Origin: Bacteroidota bacterium
Lineage (GTDB): Bacteria > Bacteroidota > Bacteroidia > Bacteroidales > Lentimicrobiaceae
NCBI GenBank assembly: GCA_009773515.1
Contig: WSXX01000022.1
Location: 1 to 64,000, forward strand
Direction of reading: 5' to 3'
Length of the DNA stretch: 64,000 bases
Translations under genes and position numbers: made by a program
Part shown: in pieces, positions 23,612-33,026 of the stretch
Layout of the letters: each line of letters starts with the position of its first letter
How positions within the stretch are numbered: the first letter of the stretch is position 1
The notes under the pieces: model-generated
What the model was told of the DNA's origin: nothing
Database searches by the model: none
The model's input: the letters and a program-made list of their open reading frames with translations, nothing else

Positions 23612-26600
23612 CTACCTCACCAACGTCACCCCACCCCTCATCTTCACAACCTTCCCCATCATATCCGAATAACTGATAACCCAGCTATAAACCCCCGCCG
23701 GTGCATCCTTCCCATTCCAACCCTCTGCAGGGTTGGTGGTTTCGAAGATCAGTTGCCCCCAGCGGTTGTAGATCATCATGCTGAACATGCGCACTCTTTC
23801 GTAATCAACTACAGGGCGGAAGGTATCGTTCAGGCCGTCGTTGTTGGGGGTGAAGGCGTTGGGGACGAGAAAAGGCGATTCGGCTTCCAGCATTTTGAGG
23901 TAGGTGGTATCTGCACCCGCGCATAGGTTGTGGGTGGTGAGCTGAAGGGTGTAGAGCCCTTCGGTGTTTACAGTGATTTCGGGCATGGTGTCGCCGGTAC
24001 TCCAGAGGTAGGAGGCATAACCCGCAGGGCCGGCAAGAAGGTATTGGTTTTCAAACAAAATGGTATCCTGCAAAAACCAATCGCGGGGATTGGGCGTAAC
24101 CTGCAGAGTGAGCAGGGTGGAATCGCTACAGCCTAAGGCATCGATAACATAGAAAGTATATATTCCTGCATCACTCTGAATTGCATTAAACAGATTAAGT
24201 TCAGCTTGTCCGGCAGTTTCACCGAGAGGTGATTTCCATGTAAAGGCCAGTTCACCGGAACCGCCGGAAACCTCGGGTATAACTTCAAAATTGCTGCCTT
24301 CGCATATTGTCGCCGACACCAACGCTGCTATTTCAGGGGTAGATGTTATGGTAATATTCCCTTTGGTGTATTCAACTGGTATTGACAGTCCATTGTTGTC
24401 CATAAACTGATTGACTCCAGGTGCTGCTTCCCAGCTTAGGTCAGAGATTCCAGCTGTACTGCCATCAAAAACCAGATCAAGTATTTTTGTGTTATCGGGC
24501 AGCAAAACCGCTGAAGTGCCTGTCCATTGAATGGTAATTTTTCCCGCTTCGGGAACCAGATAAGGCTGAATACCGGTTTCGAGCAGGGAGTGCACATTGG
24601 TATATCCAAGGCATTCCATGATTGCCGGATCATAGTTGAGCGAAATGGTAAAAGACTTTACTCCGTTGAAATTGCTGACAAAGACCGGTGATGATGCAAG
24701 ATTGCCCGTACAGGCTGATCCATCTCCTGCAATGGCATTCAGATAAACAATATCGAGTGTGGTAATGGTAATGGAAATGTAGGTACTGCATCCATTTTCA
24801 TCGGTGACTTCGCAAAGGTAATCTCCGGCGGGAAGGTCGTCGAAGTAGCCATCGTTGATCTGTGTGATGCCGTTCACGTTAAAGTAGATGGTATCGCCTG
24901 CAGCGGATTGTGCTATAAGGATAATTGTACCATCCGCTTGTCCGGCCGTTGCAGGCAGCATCAGGTGGTCTGTGATCTCCGGACCGTCAGGACTTGTGAT
25001 TATCACAGGCTGCCCGTAAACGCTGGTGCATCCGGTTGAATCAGAGGCCCAGGCATAATAAACACCTGCTTCAAGGCCGGTAAACAAACCGTTGTGCCAT
25101 TGAGACAATGTATCATTTTCATGCCTGATAAAGTATTGTATTCTTGAACCAAGCCCTGAAACAGCAATGACAAATATTTCCGCATTGGCCTCATTGCATA
25201 ATGCATTTGTATTCGTAACCGTGTCAATTAAAAGATCCCCTACATCCTTGATTTCGAAATTTGTTGCAGGCATGTTGCATCCATTTCCATCGGTGAAAGT
25301 CAGCTGATAAACACCCACACCCAGATTATAAAGGTTGGGCGTTTGGCCAGCAGTGTTGCCGGAGATAATTTCTGTCCAGCTGTAAGCAAATGGCGGCTGC
25401 CCATTGATGCTGAGGCCGGTAATGGCCCCCGTATTTCCTCCACAGGTGGTAGGGCTTACAACAAGATTGTCTGTTATAAGGACGGCTGCAGGGTGATGCA
25501 CCACCTGAACGGTATCGGTAAACGCGCAATCACCTTCGTTACGAACCTCAACCCAGTATTCACCGGGAGTGTTCACGGTTATTTGCGGACTGATGGAGCC
25601 ATTGCTCCACAGATAAGAAGCATATCCGGGTCCGGGGGTCAATACAGTGTTTCCGCCTGCACAGATTTTTATGGTATCGCCCAGTGAAAAAACGGGCAAA
25701 CCTAAAACCTGAACATTCCGGATGGAGGTTTGCTGCGTGCCATTGGGGAAAATCACGGTAACAGACACCTCGTATTCACCCGGTGTAAGGTAAATATGCC
25801 AGGGGTCAGCGTCAGTACTTGTGTTGGCTGCGCCGCTTCCCGGATCGCCAAAATTCCAGAGCCAGGAGACGGGTTCGGGTGAAAATCTTGAATCGAATTT
25901 AATGGTATCCCCTTCACAACTTCCTGTCCAGTCAAATTCGGCCATAAATGAACTGACAAAAGTCGGGAGTCCTTCCCAGGGGTTGAAAGTTTCAACGACC
26001 ATTAATTCAATATTGCACGCCTCGCCCTTTGCCGAAGGATTGTTGATGGCTGAAAGAAATCCGTAAAGACTGGTTCCGTTATTTTCGGACTGGGCAAAAT
26101 ATATTTTCCCGTTGTTTGCCAGCAGCAGGTTGCCATAACCAATCATAGAAGAGTCTCTGACCATTGCAACTTTTGAATTCATAAACTGGCTGAGATCATC
26201 TGCTTTACTCATCTCATACTGTGCAATCCATCTTTCGTGCTGTCCCACCGATGGTCGCCATATTCCCTCACTCATGTAAAGGAAGTCTGAATTTGCAGAG
26301 AACTCAATGCCCTGCACCGACTGCGACCCCCTGTTAAATAGCAGCATAGGCGTAAGTTGTCCGGTAACATTGTTGAAACGGTATATTTCGGTCATCCCCT
26401 GGTGCCCGGCAGTGCCGTTGCGGTCAGCAAACACAAGATATTTGCCGTCAGCAGAAATTTTCATGTATTCCGACTGATTTCCTTCGGCCGGAAAGTTGAG
26501 GATACAGTTAGAAACAACGGGAGTCTGGTTTACCCCTGACTGATCAACCAGATAGCTTAAAAACTTATTCGGGCTGCGATGATTACGTAAGATGACCCAA

Positions 26601-27121
26601 TAGGCATCGCGGCTTCCGTGTTTTACCCCCTGAATGGTTTCGTAAGTGCTGTCGGCGGCAATCAGGTTTATGTTTTTCTGACCTGCAATAATTCCGCCCA
26701 GACCTCCGTCAAGGGCCATGTCGATTACCGAGTATTCCGAGCCTGCCCTGTTGGTGGAGCCTGTTCTTCCTCCAACCGTAAAAAAATAATATTTGCCCGG
26801 ATCGCCCGGCTTGGGAAATGCAATGCACGGGTTGGTTGCCCAAGCTGCAGCCATCAACCCGTCGCTGTTTAACATTAATTGATAGTTTCTATTGAAAAGT
26901 TCAATCCCGTCAGAATAAAACAATAAATTTCCGGCACTATCGGATAAGGAAGTGGAGCCATAGGTTGAAGAGAGTCCGGAGTGAACAGGAACATATGCCG
27001 GTGCTCCCGATGAAAAGTTGATCCAGGTACTTAACCAGCCGAAAATCCAGTTATCTGCTTCGCGCTGGGCTGAAAGCTGAAGAGACAGGATGCATATGAC
27101 TATGGTCAGGAGTTTTTTCAT
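23612..27121 (-). CDS. Large T9SS type B (gliding-associated C-terminal domain) secreted protein with PKD and cohesin-like domains
   Basis: 1169 residues with a signal peptide (MKKLLTIVICILSLQLSAQ). The first 390 residues resemble a beta-propeller-type WD40-like region (SLSDSAGNLLFYSDGIELFNRN). A PKD domain follows (GDTIKFDSRF...WLWNFGDPG...YEVSVTV, about 400-475), then Ig-like and SprB-type repeats, a cohesin-like domain (FNGVKSFTISLNYDPAIMECLGY, about 815-930), another Ig/PKD-like unit, and a gliding-type CTD from about 1083 (PNAFTPNNDGLNDTF...YNRWGQLIFET...WNGKDAPAGVYSWVI). It is exported by the Sec and type IX systems and probably surface-attached. Its own C-terminus has a partial paralogue at 21878-22145. 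Confidence 0.85.
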   Translation of the reverse strand: MKKLLTIVICILSLQLSAQREADNWIFGWLSTWINFSSGAPAYVPVHSGLSSTYGSTSLSDSAGNLLFYSDGIELFNRNYQLMLNSDGLMAAAWATNPCIAFPKPGDPGKYYFFTVGGRTGSTNRAGSEYSVIDMALDGGLGGIIAGQKNINLIAADSTYETIQGVKHGSRDAYWVILRNHRSPNKFLSYLVDQSGVNQTPVVSNCILNFPAEGNQSEYMKISADGKYLVFADRNGTAGHQGMTEIYRFNNVTGQLTPMLLFNRGSQSVQGIEFSANSDFLYMSEGIWRPSVGQHERWIAQYEMSKADDLSQFMNSKVAMVRDSSMIGYGNLLLANNGKIYFAQSENNGTSLYGFLSAINNPSAKGEACNIELMVVETFNPWEGLPTFVSSFMAEFDWTGSCEGDTIKFDSRFSPEPVSWLWNFGDPGSGAANTSTDADPWHIYLTPGEYEVSVTVIFPNGTQQTSIRNVQVLGLPVFSLGDTIKICAGGNTVLTPGPGYASYLWSNGSISPQITVNTPGEYWVEVRNEGDCAFTDTVQVVHHPAAVLITDNLVVSPTTCGGNTGAITGLSINGQPPFAYSWTEIISGNTAGQTPNLYNLGVGVYQLTFTDGNGCNMPATNFEIKDVGDLLIDTVTNTNALCNEANAEIFVIAVSGLGSRIQYFIRHENDTLSQWHNGLFTGLEAGVYYAWASDSTGCTSVYGQPVIITSPDGPEITDHLMLPATAGQADGTIILIAQSAAGDTIYFNVNGITQINDGYFDDLPAGDYLCEVTDENGCSTYISITITTLDIVYLNAIAGDGSACTGNLASSPVFVSNFNGVKSFTISLNYDPAIMECLGYTNVHSLLETGIQPYLVPEAGKITIQWTGTSAVLLPDNTKILDLVFDGSTAGISDLSWEAAPGVNQFMDNNGLSIPVEYTKGNITITSTPEIAALVSATICEGSNFEVIPEVSGGSGELAFTWKSPLGETAGQAELNLFNAIQSDAGIYTFYVIDALGCSDSTLLTLQVTPNPRDWFLQDTILFENQYLLAGPAGYASYLWSTGDTMPEITVNTEGLYTLQLTTHNLCAGADTTYLKMLEAESPFLVPNAFTPNNDGLNDTFRPVVDYERVRMFSMMIYNRWGQLIFETTNPAEGWNGKDAPAGVYSWVISYSDMMGKVVKMRGGVTLVR

Positions 27122-27343
27122 GTGATCTCTACGAAATCATTTGATTCGTTATCTTCAGATAGTTCAGCAGCCGGTGTTGCTCGTCTTAAAGTTCAAAAGT
27201 AGGTAAAAATGAACGTTTAAGCAAGTTTAGTTTTTTAATGATTAAAGGTACGTATGTTACTGGATCAAATTAATGGCTTCGTAGGCAGGAATTCAGCTTC
27301 GGAGTATTGGAAGTATAGAAGACAAGGTAAACTCATTTAGGCT

Positions 27344-27351
27344 TATCTTTG
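27344..27351 (+). promoter_or_regulatory. -7 element of the YjbQ gene
   Basis: TATCTTTG fits TAnnTTTG and ends 18 bases before the ATG at 27370. It overlaps the upstream TTG at 27349, excluding that as a start. Confidence 0.5.
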
Positions 27352-27369
27352 TCTTTTACCCCATCAACC

Positions 27370-27780
27370 ATGACAAAACAAATAGAAATAATACTCCCCG
27401 CTTACCCTCGTGGTTTTCATCTGATTACCGATAAAGTTGTTTCGCAACTGGGGGAATTGCCTGTGTCGGGTTTGCTGCATTTGTTTATTTTGCACACTTC
27501 CGCTGGCATTTGCATCAACGAAAACGCCGATTCAACCGTGCTTGATGATTTTGAAACCGTTTTCAACAAACTGGTTCCTGAAAATCAACCTTATTACCGA
27601 CATAACGTTGAAGGTAGTGATGATATGCCGGCACATATAAAATCTGTGCTCACCGGAAGCGAATTGTCCGTTCCGGTAATAAACGGTAAACTTAGGCTGG
27701 GAACCTGGCAGGGTATTTATTTGTGTGAGTTTCGAAACAGAGCTGTTGCCAGAAAAATTGTTGCAACCATTATCAGTTGA
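27370..27780 (+). CDS. YjbQ/UPF0047 family protein (secondary thiamine-phosphate synthase-like)
   Basis: 136 residues from ATG 27370. The family pattern is clear: RGFHLITDKV near the start, LHLFILHTSAGICINENAD with the conserved His and Thr-Ser-Ala-Gly, then HNVEGSDDMPAHIKSVLTGSELSVPV with the paired His, and LGTWQGIYLCEFRN at the end. Some members have weak thiamine-phosphate synthase activity, but the real role is uncertain. The gene is a single-gene unit, divergent from the large T9SS gene with its own promoter core. Confidence 0.9.
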   Translation: MTKQIEIILPAYPRGFHLITDKVVSQLGELPVSGLLHLFILHTSAGICINENADSTVLDDFETVFNKLVPENQPYYRHNVEGSDDMPAHIKSVLTGSELSVPVINGKLRLGTWQGIYLCEFRNRAVARKIVATIIS

Positions 27781-27910
27781 TGCTGTGACAGATTGTCCGT
27801 ATTGAGGATTAAAATGGATTGAAGATTGATTGTTTAGTCCTTCGACTCAACTACCAATGACAGATTGTTCGTCCGATCCTTCGACTCCCGAAAGGGAGAA
27901 ACCAATGACG

Positions 27911-28056
27911 GCTGAGCGGCATTTGCAATGCCGCTCTGAACATTGGATAATTTGCAATTATCCAAATAAGCGACTTAAGGAATGAATCAGTCGGGCATAT
28001 ATTATTGAATTACAAATTCAATGATGTTCAAAGCGGCATTGCAAATGCCGCTTAGC
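27911..28056. repeat. REPIN-like double inverted repeat with four nested hairpins
   Basis: A near-palindromic element. The outer hairpins GCGGCATT-TGC-AATGCCGC (27916-27934) and its exact inverse complement (28033-28051) enclose two further hairpins, TTGGATAATT-TGC-AATTATCCAA (27943-27965) and ATTGAATT-ACA-AATTCAAT (28004-28022). Flanking words GGCTGAG and TTAGCC are inverted as well. This is the arrangement expected of a non-autonomous element built from two REP units. Confidence 0.8.
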
Positions 28057-28086
28057 CAGGTAATTGGATTGAAAATTGTTCGTCTT

Positions 28087-28194
28087 ATCCTTCGACTCCG
28101 CTCAGGATGACATTGTAATTAATTGAATGTGAGTGCAATAAAAAGAAACAACGCTAACTAAACACGAATGTCACACTGAGCGGAGTCGAAGTGT
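28087..28194. repeat. Two constant-core hairpin repeats, stems ATCCT/AGGAT and ACACT/AGTGT
   Basis: At 28087-28108 ATCCT and AGGAT flank TCGACTCCGCTC. At 28173-28194 ACACT and AGTGT flank GAGCGGAGTCGA (the inverse orientation). Degraded relatives are at about 27838 and 27870. Together with the REPIN-like element they fill the 430-base gap between the YjbQ and epimerase genes. Confidence 0.75.
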
Positions 28195-28211
28195 TTAGAC
28201 GCTTGAGCTTA

Positions 28212-29195
28212 TTACCTCAAAGCCTCATAATACCACCTGATGGCTTCTTTTAATCCTTGTGATACACTGTATCGGGGATGATAGCCCAGCAATGCTGAAG
28301 CTTTTTCAATGGAAGCAAGTGAATGTAAAACATCGCCTTTTCGGGTTGGACCAAAAACCGGCTTGATTGCTTTTACTTCAGGGATGAATTCCGAAAGGTT
28401 AAGTATCAGCTGATCATAAAGCTCCAGCAGACTGGTATTTTCTCCGAAAGCCACATTATAAACCGTATTTACAGCTTCAGGATTCTGCGTAAGCAGGGCA
28501 AGCTGATTTATGCTTACTACATTCTCAACATAAGTAAAATCACGGGAATGTGAGCCATCACCATTGATAACAGGCGTTTCTCCGCTGATCAGAGATTTGA
28601 GAAATTTTGGAATGACAGCGGCATATGCACCATCCGGGTCCTGCCGTTTGCCAAAGACGTTAAAATACCTTAATCCAATGGTTTCAATGCCATACAAATC
28701 GGAGAAAACATTGGCATACAATTCATTCACATATTTTGTGATGGCATAAGGTGATAAAGGTTTTCCAATAATGTCTTCCTTTTTTGGCAAAGCAGGATGA
28801 TCGCCATAAGTGGAAGAACTGGCTGCATAAACAAATCTTTTTATGCCGGCATCGCGCGTGGCAATCAGCATATTCAGAAACCCGGTAACGTTTACTTCAT
28901 TGCTTGTCAACGGATCGTTTATTGAACGTGGCACCGATCCGAGCGCTGCCTGGTGAAGCACATATTCTGCGCCTTCAACAGCCTTTTTGCAGTCTTCAGG
29001 GTTGCGAATGTCACCTTCAATCATCCTGAATTTAGGATTCTCAAGAAAGGGTTGAATGTTCTGCCTTTTGCCTGTGCTGAAATTGTCGAGGCAAATCACA
29101 TAGTTTCCCTGCAAAAGCAAGGCTTCAATAATGTTGGAGCCTATAAAGCCGGCACCACCGGTAACCAGAACTTTTGAATCGAAGAGCTTTTGCAT
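28212..29195 (-). CDS. UDP-hexose 4-epimerase, UDP-GlcNAc type (WbpP/TviC-like SDR)
   Basis: An extended short-chain dehydrogenase of 327 residues. NAD-binding GGAGFIGS is at about 13-20; the catalytic Ser-Tyr-Lys set appears in AASSSTYGDHPALPKK and SPYAITKYVNE. LHQAALGSVPRSINDP near residue 86 is typical of group 3 epimerases (WbpP, TviC) acting on UDP-GlcNAc or its acid. It supplies sugar nucleotides for surface polysaccharide. It is the last gene of the minus-strand run gldF-gldG-DUF4340-epimerase, 22 bases after the DUF4340 gene, although its metabolic link to the others is not obvious. Confidence 0.85.
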   Translation of the reverse strand: MQKLFDSKVLVTGGAGFIGSNIIEALLLQGNYVICLDNFSTGKRQNIQPFLENPKFRMIEGDIRNPEDCKKAVEGAEYVLHQAALGSVPRSINDPLTSNEVNVTGFLNMLIATRDAGIKRFVYAASSSTYGDHPALPKKEDIIGKPLSPYAITKYVNELYANVFSDLYGIETIGLRYFNVFGKRQDPDGAYAAVIPKFLKSLISGETPVINGDGSHSRDFTYVENVVSINQLALLTQNPEAVNTVYNVAFGENTSLLELYDQLILNLSEFIPEVKAIKPVFGPTRKGDVLHSLASIEKASALLGYHPRYSVSQGLKEAIRWYYEALR

Positions 29196-29217
29196 AGCTT
29201 ATGAATTAATCGTTTTA

Positions 29218-30279
29218 TTATTCTGTCCTTTGTCGTGTAAACGAGGAGAGCGGACGGAGTATCCTGTCAAAAACAAAATACTGAATCAGCACAAAGTCCT
29301 CATCGTTGTTGATGTAGGCATACATTCTATCCTTGTCGTGATATACAGTTGAGCCATCTGTGATATCAATTTCAGGTTCGGGCAGCATTCTTGGAAAGGT
29401 CCTGATGTTCTGCACCGTGCCATCCTTTGCCTGCAGTGTGATGATGTGCATGGGAGTTACGCCCGAAATGGAATCTTTGCGGTGTGGCTCCATATCGTTA
29501 AAGAGAGCCTCGTAACGGATATTTCTGAATGCATTGACAAATCCCATCAACTGGAGAGTATCGTACGAGGTAAGGGTTTGATTATCAGTCAGACGTATCA
29601 ACTCAATCATGGAATTGTCTCTATTTACAACTTTATACGATTCGTTGGGCTGAGCTGGAAATTCAACCTTGATAAAATCGATTTCGGGAAATCTTTTATT
29701 AAAAACAGTGTGCTCGCGCCAATCGGTTTCAAGTGTTGAAAACCGGGTGGCAACATATCCCCGTAAACCGGGCATATACAGGACTACCGGAGAATCTGAT
29801 CCTTCCATAATCGCATAAGTTCCGTTGTTGTCCATGGTTGCATCGCCTATGTAATAGGTTTTCGCCATTTTTTCGTAAGGGAAGAACTTGTATTGACCAA
29901 TTTTTATTCTATGGCTGTTCTGATAGATTTCTACTTTAACCGAACGGGCAGAGAGTAGAGTGATGATGTTGTTGTGCGCTGCTTTGGCCACTGGCTCGCG
30001 GACAGTAAGATTTGCAACCGTCAGAAGAAATGTGTTGATATTTTCAGGATGTGCATTGTACCTCTGATTCATCGTCCAGGTTCCGTCGCTTTTTCTTTCA
30101 AGCAGCATGGTTCTATCTGATTTATCAGACATAAAAATCTTTGTAATTGCAGCCGTGTCGCTGATTGCGAAATCTCTCAGATCCTTGTCAAGGGTGGTGT
30201 TTGACTTGTTGAATAAGATAAGACTGGCAATAATTGCAAGTATAACCGCAATAATGAGTGTGATTTTGGTTTTGTTCAT
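29218..30279 (-). CDS. DUF4340 domain protein linked to gldFG
   Basis: 353 residues with a single N-terminal membrane anchor (KITLIIAVILAIIASLILF) and a large periplasmic region. The pattern TMLLERKSDGTWTMNQRYNAHPENINTFLLTVANLTVREPVAKA fits DUF4340 repeats. Proteins of this family often follow ABC-2-type transporters with a GldG-like subunit, as here, so a periplasmic accessory function for the GldFG transporter is likely. The gene is 98 bases from gldG, with a short repeat (GCAAAGCCGCAAAG) in the gap. Confidence 0.8.
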   Translation of the reverse strand: MNKTKITLIIAVILAIIASLILFNKSNTTLDKDLRDFAISDTAAITKIFMSDKSDRTMLLERKSDGTWTMNQRYNAHPENINTFLLTVANLTVREPVAKAAHNNIITLLSARSVKVEIYQNSHRIKIGQYKFFPYEKMAKTYYIGDATMDNNGTYAIMEGSDSPVVLYMPGLRGYVATRFSTLETDWREHTVFNKRFPEIDFIKVEFPAQPNESYKVVNRDNSMIELIRLTDNQTLTSYDTLQLMGFVNAFRNIRYEALFNDMEPHRKDSISGVTPMHIITLQAKDGTVQNIRTFPRMLPEPEIDITDGSTVYHDKDRMYAYINNDEDFVLIQYFVFDRILRPLSSFTRQRTE

Positions 30280-30377
30280 GTTTCGTGCTTATGTTTTGTT
30301 ATTTTAACAATAGTCCGCTTTTGTCTCACGCAAAGCCGCAAAGCCGCAAAGAATCGAATTACCTTTGATTACCCGTC

Positions 30378-32147
30378 CTATCTTGCGTATCTTCGTTTTC
30401 GCAGGAAGAACTGTATCAATCCGAAAAGTATCACCAGCAAAACAGGTCCGGCTGTATTAATCAGTTGCCACATCACCAGATTTTTCGAAGCGCGTGTTCT
30501 GTCCAGTGCCCTGAGTTTCAGTTCCCTGGATCTTACTGACATCAGTCCGGTATCATCGCAAAGATAATTGACTGCATTCAGCATAAAATCCTTGTTTCCG
30601 AAAGTCTGTCCGGTGAAGCGGTCATAACCCAGCGGATAAGGATTATAAGTGCCGGCGCTGAATTGTACCTGATTTTTTATGATATCGCCATCGGCAATAA
30701 CAATCATTCGGTTTTCAGGACTTTTTTCGGTAAAACCGATTTCAGGGGCTTTCGAAATCTCACCCGGAATACGGTTGCTGAACAATGATTCAAATTCGCC
30801 TTCAAGCAGCACAGCAACGGGTTGTGGTGCCTGATTGTAGTCAGCCGGGTCAGGGTCATTTCGCAGTATTTCAAGACTTATCATCACCGGTGTCATTGCA
30901 ATACGGGTATATTCCGAAGTTTTCAGCAAAACGGTTTTACGGATTCCGGGATTCCCCACTGTGTCGATACTGCTGATAAATTCAGTGCGGACCGCATTCA
31001 GGTTATTGACAATCGGATGCCTTGATGTGGAAGTCAACACCGGAAAGTAAAACCATGGGAAAAAGCTATATTGCGGCTGATTGCCGACGTTACCGGTGTA
31101 AACGGGAATTGGTAAAGCATTAAGATCCATTACCAGGTTGCTGTTCAGCCTTACGCCGTAGCGGAATAACTGGTCGTTCAGGTTGATATCCTGCGTTATG
31201 CCCATGGTTCGGTTCGCTGCCTGAATGCTGTCCATGCTTGCGAAAACAGGATCGATCAGCCACAAAACCTTGCCACCTTTCATAATAAACTGGTCGATGA
31301 TGAATTTGTCCTTTTCGCTGAAAATGGTATCAGGCTTTGCAATGATGATGGCTTTATACTTGTTGGAAACTGCAAAGTTGCCGTCTTCACCCTCTTTGCG
31401 ATCGGTGAGAGCATTCACCTGTCCATCAAGTGTTACCCTGTCGACAATGTAAAAATCAGAAAGTGCATTTGAAATATCGGCGGTTTCGAGCCGCGACAAT
31501 TCGCCGTGACCTTCGGTAAATGCAATGCGGGGTTTGCTGGCGGTTCCAAGTTTTCTGATGGCATTTGAAATATTGTACTCCAATGCCTGAATGGAATTAT
31601 TGATAATTGCTTCGGGTGGTGCGCCAACCTGTTCCGACAGGAGGTTGATGGGGATTTCACGTCCTTTGTGTGAAAGAATAGCGCCGGGAAAAATCCGCTG
31701 CTGTTGTTGACCTTCCTTGGTTCTTACATTGATATCGGTGGGCTGAATTCCCTGTTGAGCCAATCTTTCAAATATATCGTTTCGGGTTTTGGCATCAGAA
31801 GCGGCAGAAGGATTGATAAACTCATACTCAATGTTATCGCTGAAAGCCCTGAATTCGTCAAGCATTTCGCGGGTTGACCGGCTCAGCAGTTTAAATCCGG
31901 CAGGAAATTCACCTTCAAGGTAAACCTTAAAATAGAAAATGTCGTCGGTTTCTCTGAGCAGTTTCTTTGTGGAAGGGGAGAGGGAGTATCTTTTTTCGGA
32001 AGTAAGGTCGAGCCTGAAATAAATAGCAGAGCCTATGATGTTGAGAAAAATAATGATAATCAAACCCAGAAACAGCTGTATAATATTTGCCCGGCGTACG
32101 TCTTTGTAAGAGTTGGTGGTAGGATTCATCTGAAATTCTTTTGACAT
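30378..32147 (-). CDS. gldG: Gliding-motility ABC transporter auxiliary/substrate-binding component GldG
   Basis: 589 residues: membrane helix near residues 24-46, a large periplasmic ABC_transp_aux-type domain (RYSLSPSTKKLLRETDD near 55, AIINNSIQALEYNISNAIRKL near 185, KVLWLIDPVFASMDS near 295), and a terminal helix (VLLVILFGLIQFFLRKRR). The order and length match GldG. It follows gldF by 12 bases in one operon. The ATPase partner GldA is not encoded here. With GldF it forms the transporter required for gliding in flavobacteria; in non-gliding Bacteroidota it is retained with unknown cargo. Confidence 0.93.
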   Translation of the reverse strand: MSKEFQMNPTTNSYKDVRRANIIQLFLGLIIIIFLNIIGSAIYFRLDLTSEKRYSLSPSTKKLLRETDDIFYFKVYLEGEFPAGFKLLSRSTREMLDEFRAFSDNIEYEFINPSAASDAKTRNDIFERLAQQGIQPTDINVRTKEGQQQQRIFPGAILSHKGREIPINLLSEQVGAPPEAIINNSIQALEYNISNAIRKLGTASKPRIAFTEGHGELSRLETADISNALSDFYIVDRVTLDGQVNALTDRKEGEDGNFAVSNKYKAIIIAKPDTIFSEKDKFIIDQFIMKGGKVLWLIDPVFASMDSIQAANRTMGITQDINLNDQLFRYGVRLNSNLVMDLNALPIPVYTGNVGNQPQYSFFPWFYFPVLTSTSRHPIVNNLNAVRTEFISSIDTVGNPGIRKTVLLKTSEYTRIAMTPVMISLEILRNDPDPADYNQAPQPVAVLLEGEFESLFSNRIPGEISKAPEIGFTEKSPENRMIVIADGDIIKNQVQFSAGTYNPYPLGYDRFTGQTFGNKDFMLNAVNYLCDDTGLMSVRSRELKLRALDRTRASKNLVMWQLINTAGPVLLVILFGLIQFFLRKRRYAR

Positions 32148-32159
32148 TTTTAAACGGGC

Positions 32160-32921
32160 TTATGCTTTCTTTTTTACTGAAACGGTGTTTTCCCACTTAC
32201 GGCTTTCGAGCGCCGTTTTGGTCATCATCAGAAAAATAGCAATGATACTCAGGAAATAGAGCACATCTCTGGTATCGATCACTCCGCGGCTCATTGATGT
32301 GTAATGGGCCTGTATTCCCAGCGAAATAATAAAAAGATCCACTTTCCCGAACAGGGCCAGACCCGCGATTATATCGAAGCCCATCAGCAGAAATCCGCAG
32401 ATAATCAACGACAACATAAAAGCAACAATCTGATTATCGGTAACTGATGATATGAAAAGCCCAATCGCAGCAAAGGCAGAGGCAAGGAAAATCAGACCAA
32501 TGTATGAACCCCACAAACCACCCATATCGAGGTTTCCTTTGGGACTTCCCAGCAGATAAACCGACACGGCATAAATTAGTGTTGGCAGCAATGCCAGCAA
32601 GACCAGGGTAATGCTCGCAAGGTATTTCGAGAAGATAATCTGGAAATCGGTAAGGGGCTTGGTGAGCAGCATTTCTATGGTTCCGCTGCGTTTTTCGTCG
32701 GCAAACGAACGCATGGTGATGGCGGGTATCAAAAACAGAAAAACCATGGGAGCCAGCGTAAACATATTGTCGAGGCTTGCATACCCGAAATCAATAATGT
32801 TGAATCCCATTGGGAAAACCCAGAGAAAGAGTCCGTTGATCAACAGAAAAACTATAACAGCAATGTACCCGATCAACGAGTTTAAAAAGCTGAAAATTTC
32901 TTTTTTGTAAAGGGTAAACAT
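32160..32921 (-). CDS. gldF: Gliding-motility ABC transporter permease GldF
   Basis: 253 residues, six membrane helices of the ABC-2 type. It begins MFTLYKKEIFSFLNSLIGYIAVIVF; RSFADEKRSGTIEMLLTKPLTDFQIIFSKYLAS near residues 67-100 is the family signature; a C-terminal RGVIDTRDVLYFLSII follows. It is the first gene of the run gldF-gldG-DUF4340. A gap of about 105 bases separates it from the SAM hydrolase gene on the same strand. Confidence 0.93.
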   Translation of the reverse strand: MFTLYKKEIFSFLNSLIGYIAVIVFLLINGLFLWVFPMGFNIIDFGYASLDNMFTLAPMVFLFLIPAITMRSFADEKRSGTIEMLLTKPLTDFQIIFSKYLASITLVLLALLPTLIYAVSVYLLGSPKGNLDMGGLWGSYIGLIFLASAFAAIGLFISSVTDNQIVAFMLSLIICGFLLMGFDIIAGLALFGKVDLFIISLGIQAHYTSMSRGVIDTRDVLYFLSIIAIFLMMTKTALESRKWENTVSVKKKA

Positions 32922-33026
32922 AGTAACTGAAGAGCTTAAACCTGAATCAGGCTGCTAAATTACTCAAAAATATGAATTGGGGCATGGAATGATGGATCAG
33001 GACAGGCTTGTGTGTGTTAAAATATC

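Noticed and set aside
23546-23926. 126-codon plus-strand frame with a similar His/Pro-rich reading
   Set aside because: Antisense of the C-terminal sorting domain of the 1169-residue protein.
27838-27900. Two further copies of the constant-core hairpin
   Set aside because: ATCCTTCGACTC is present but the right arm is missing, so they are counted only as decayed relatives.
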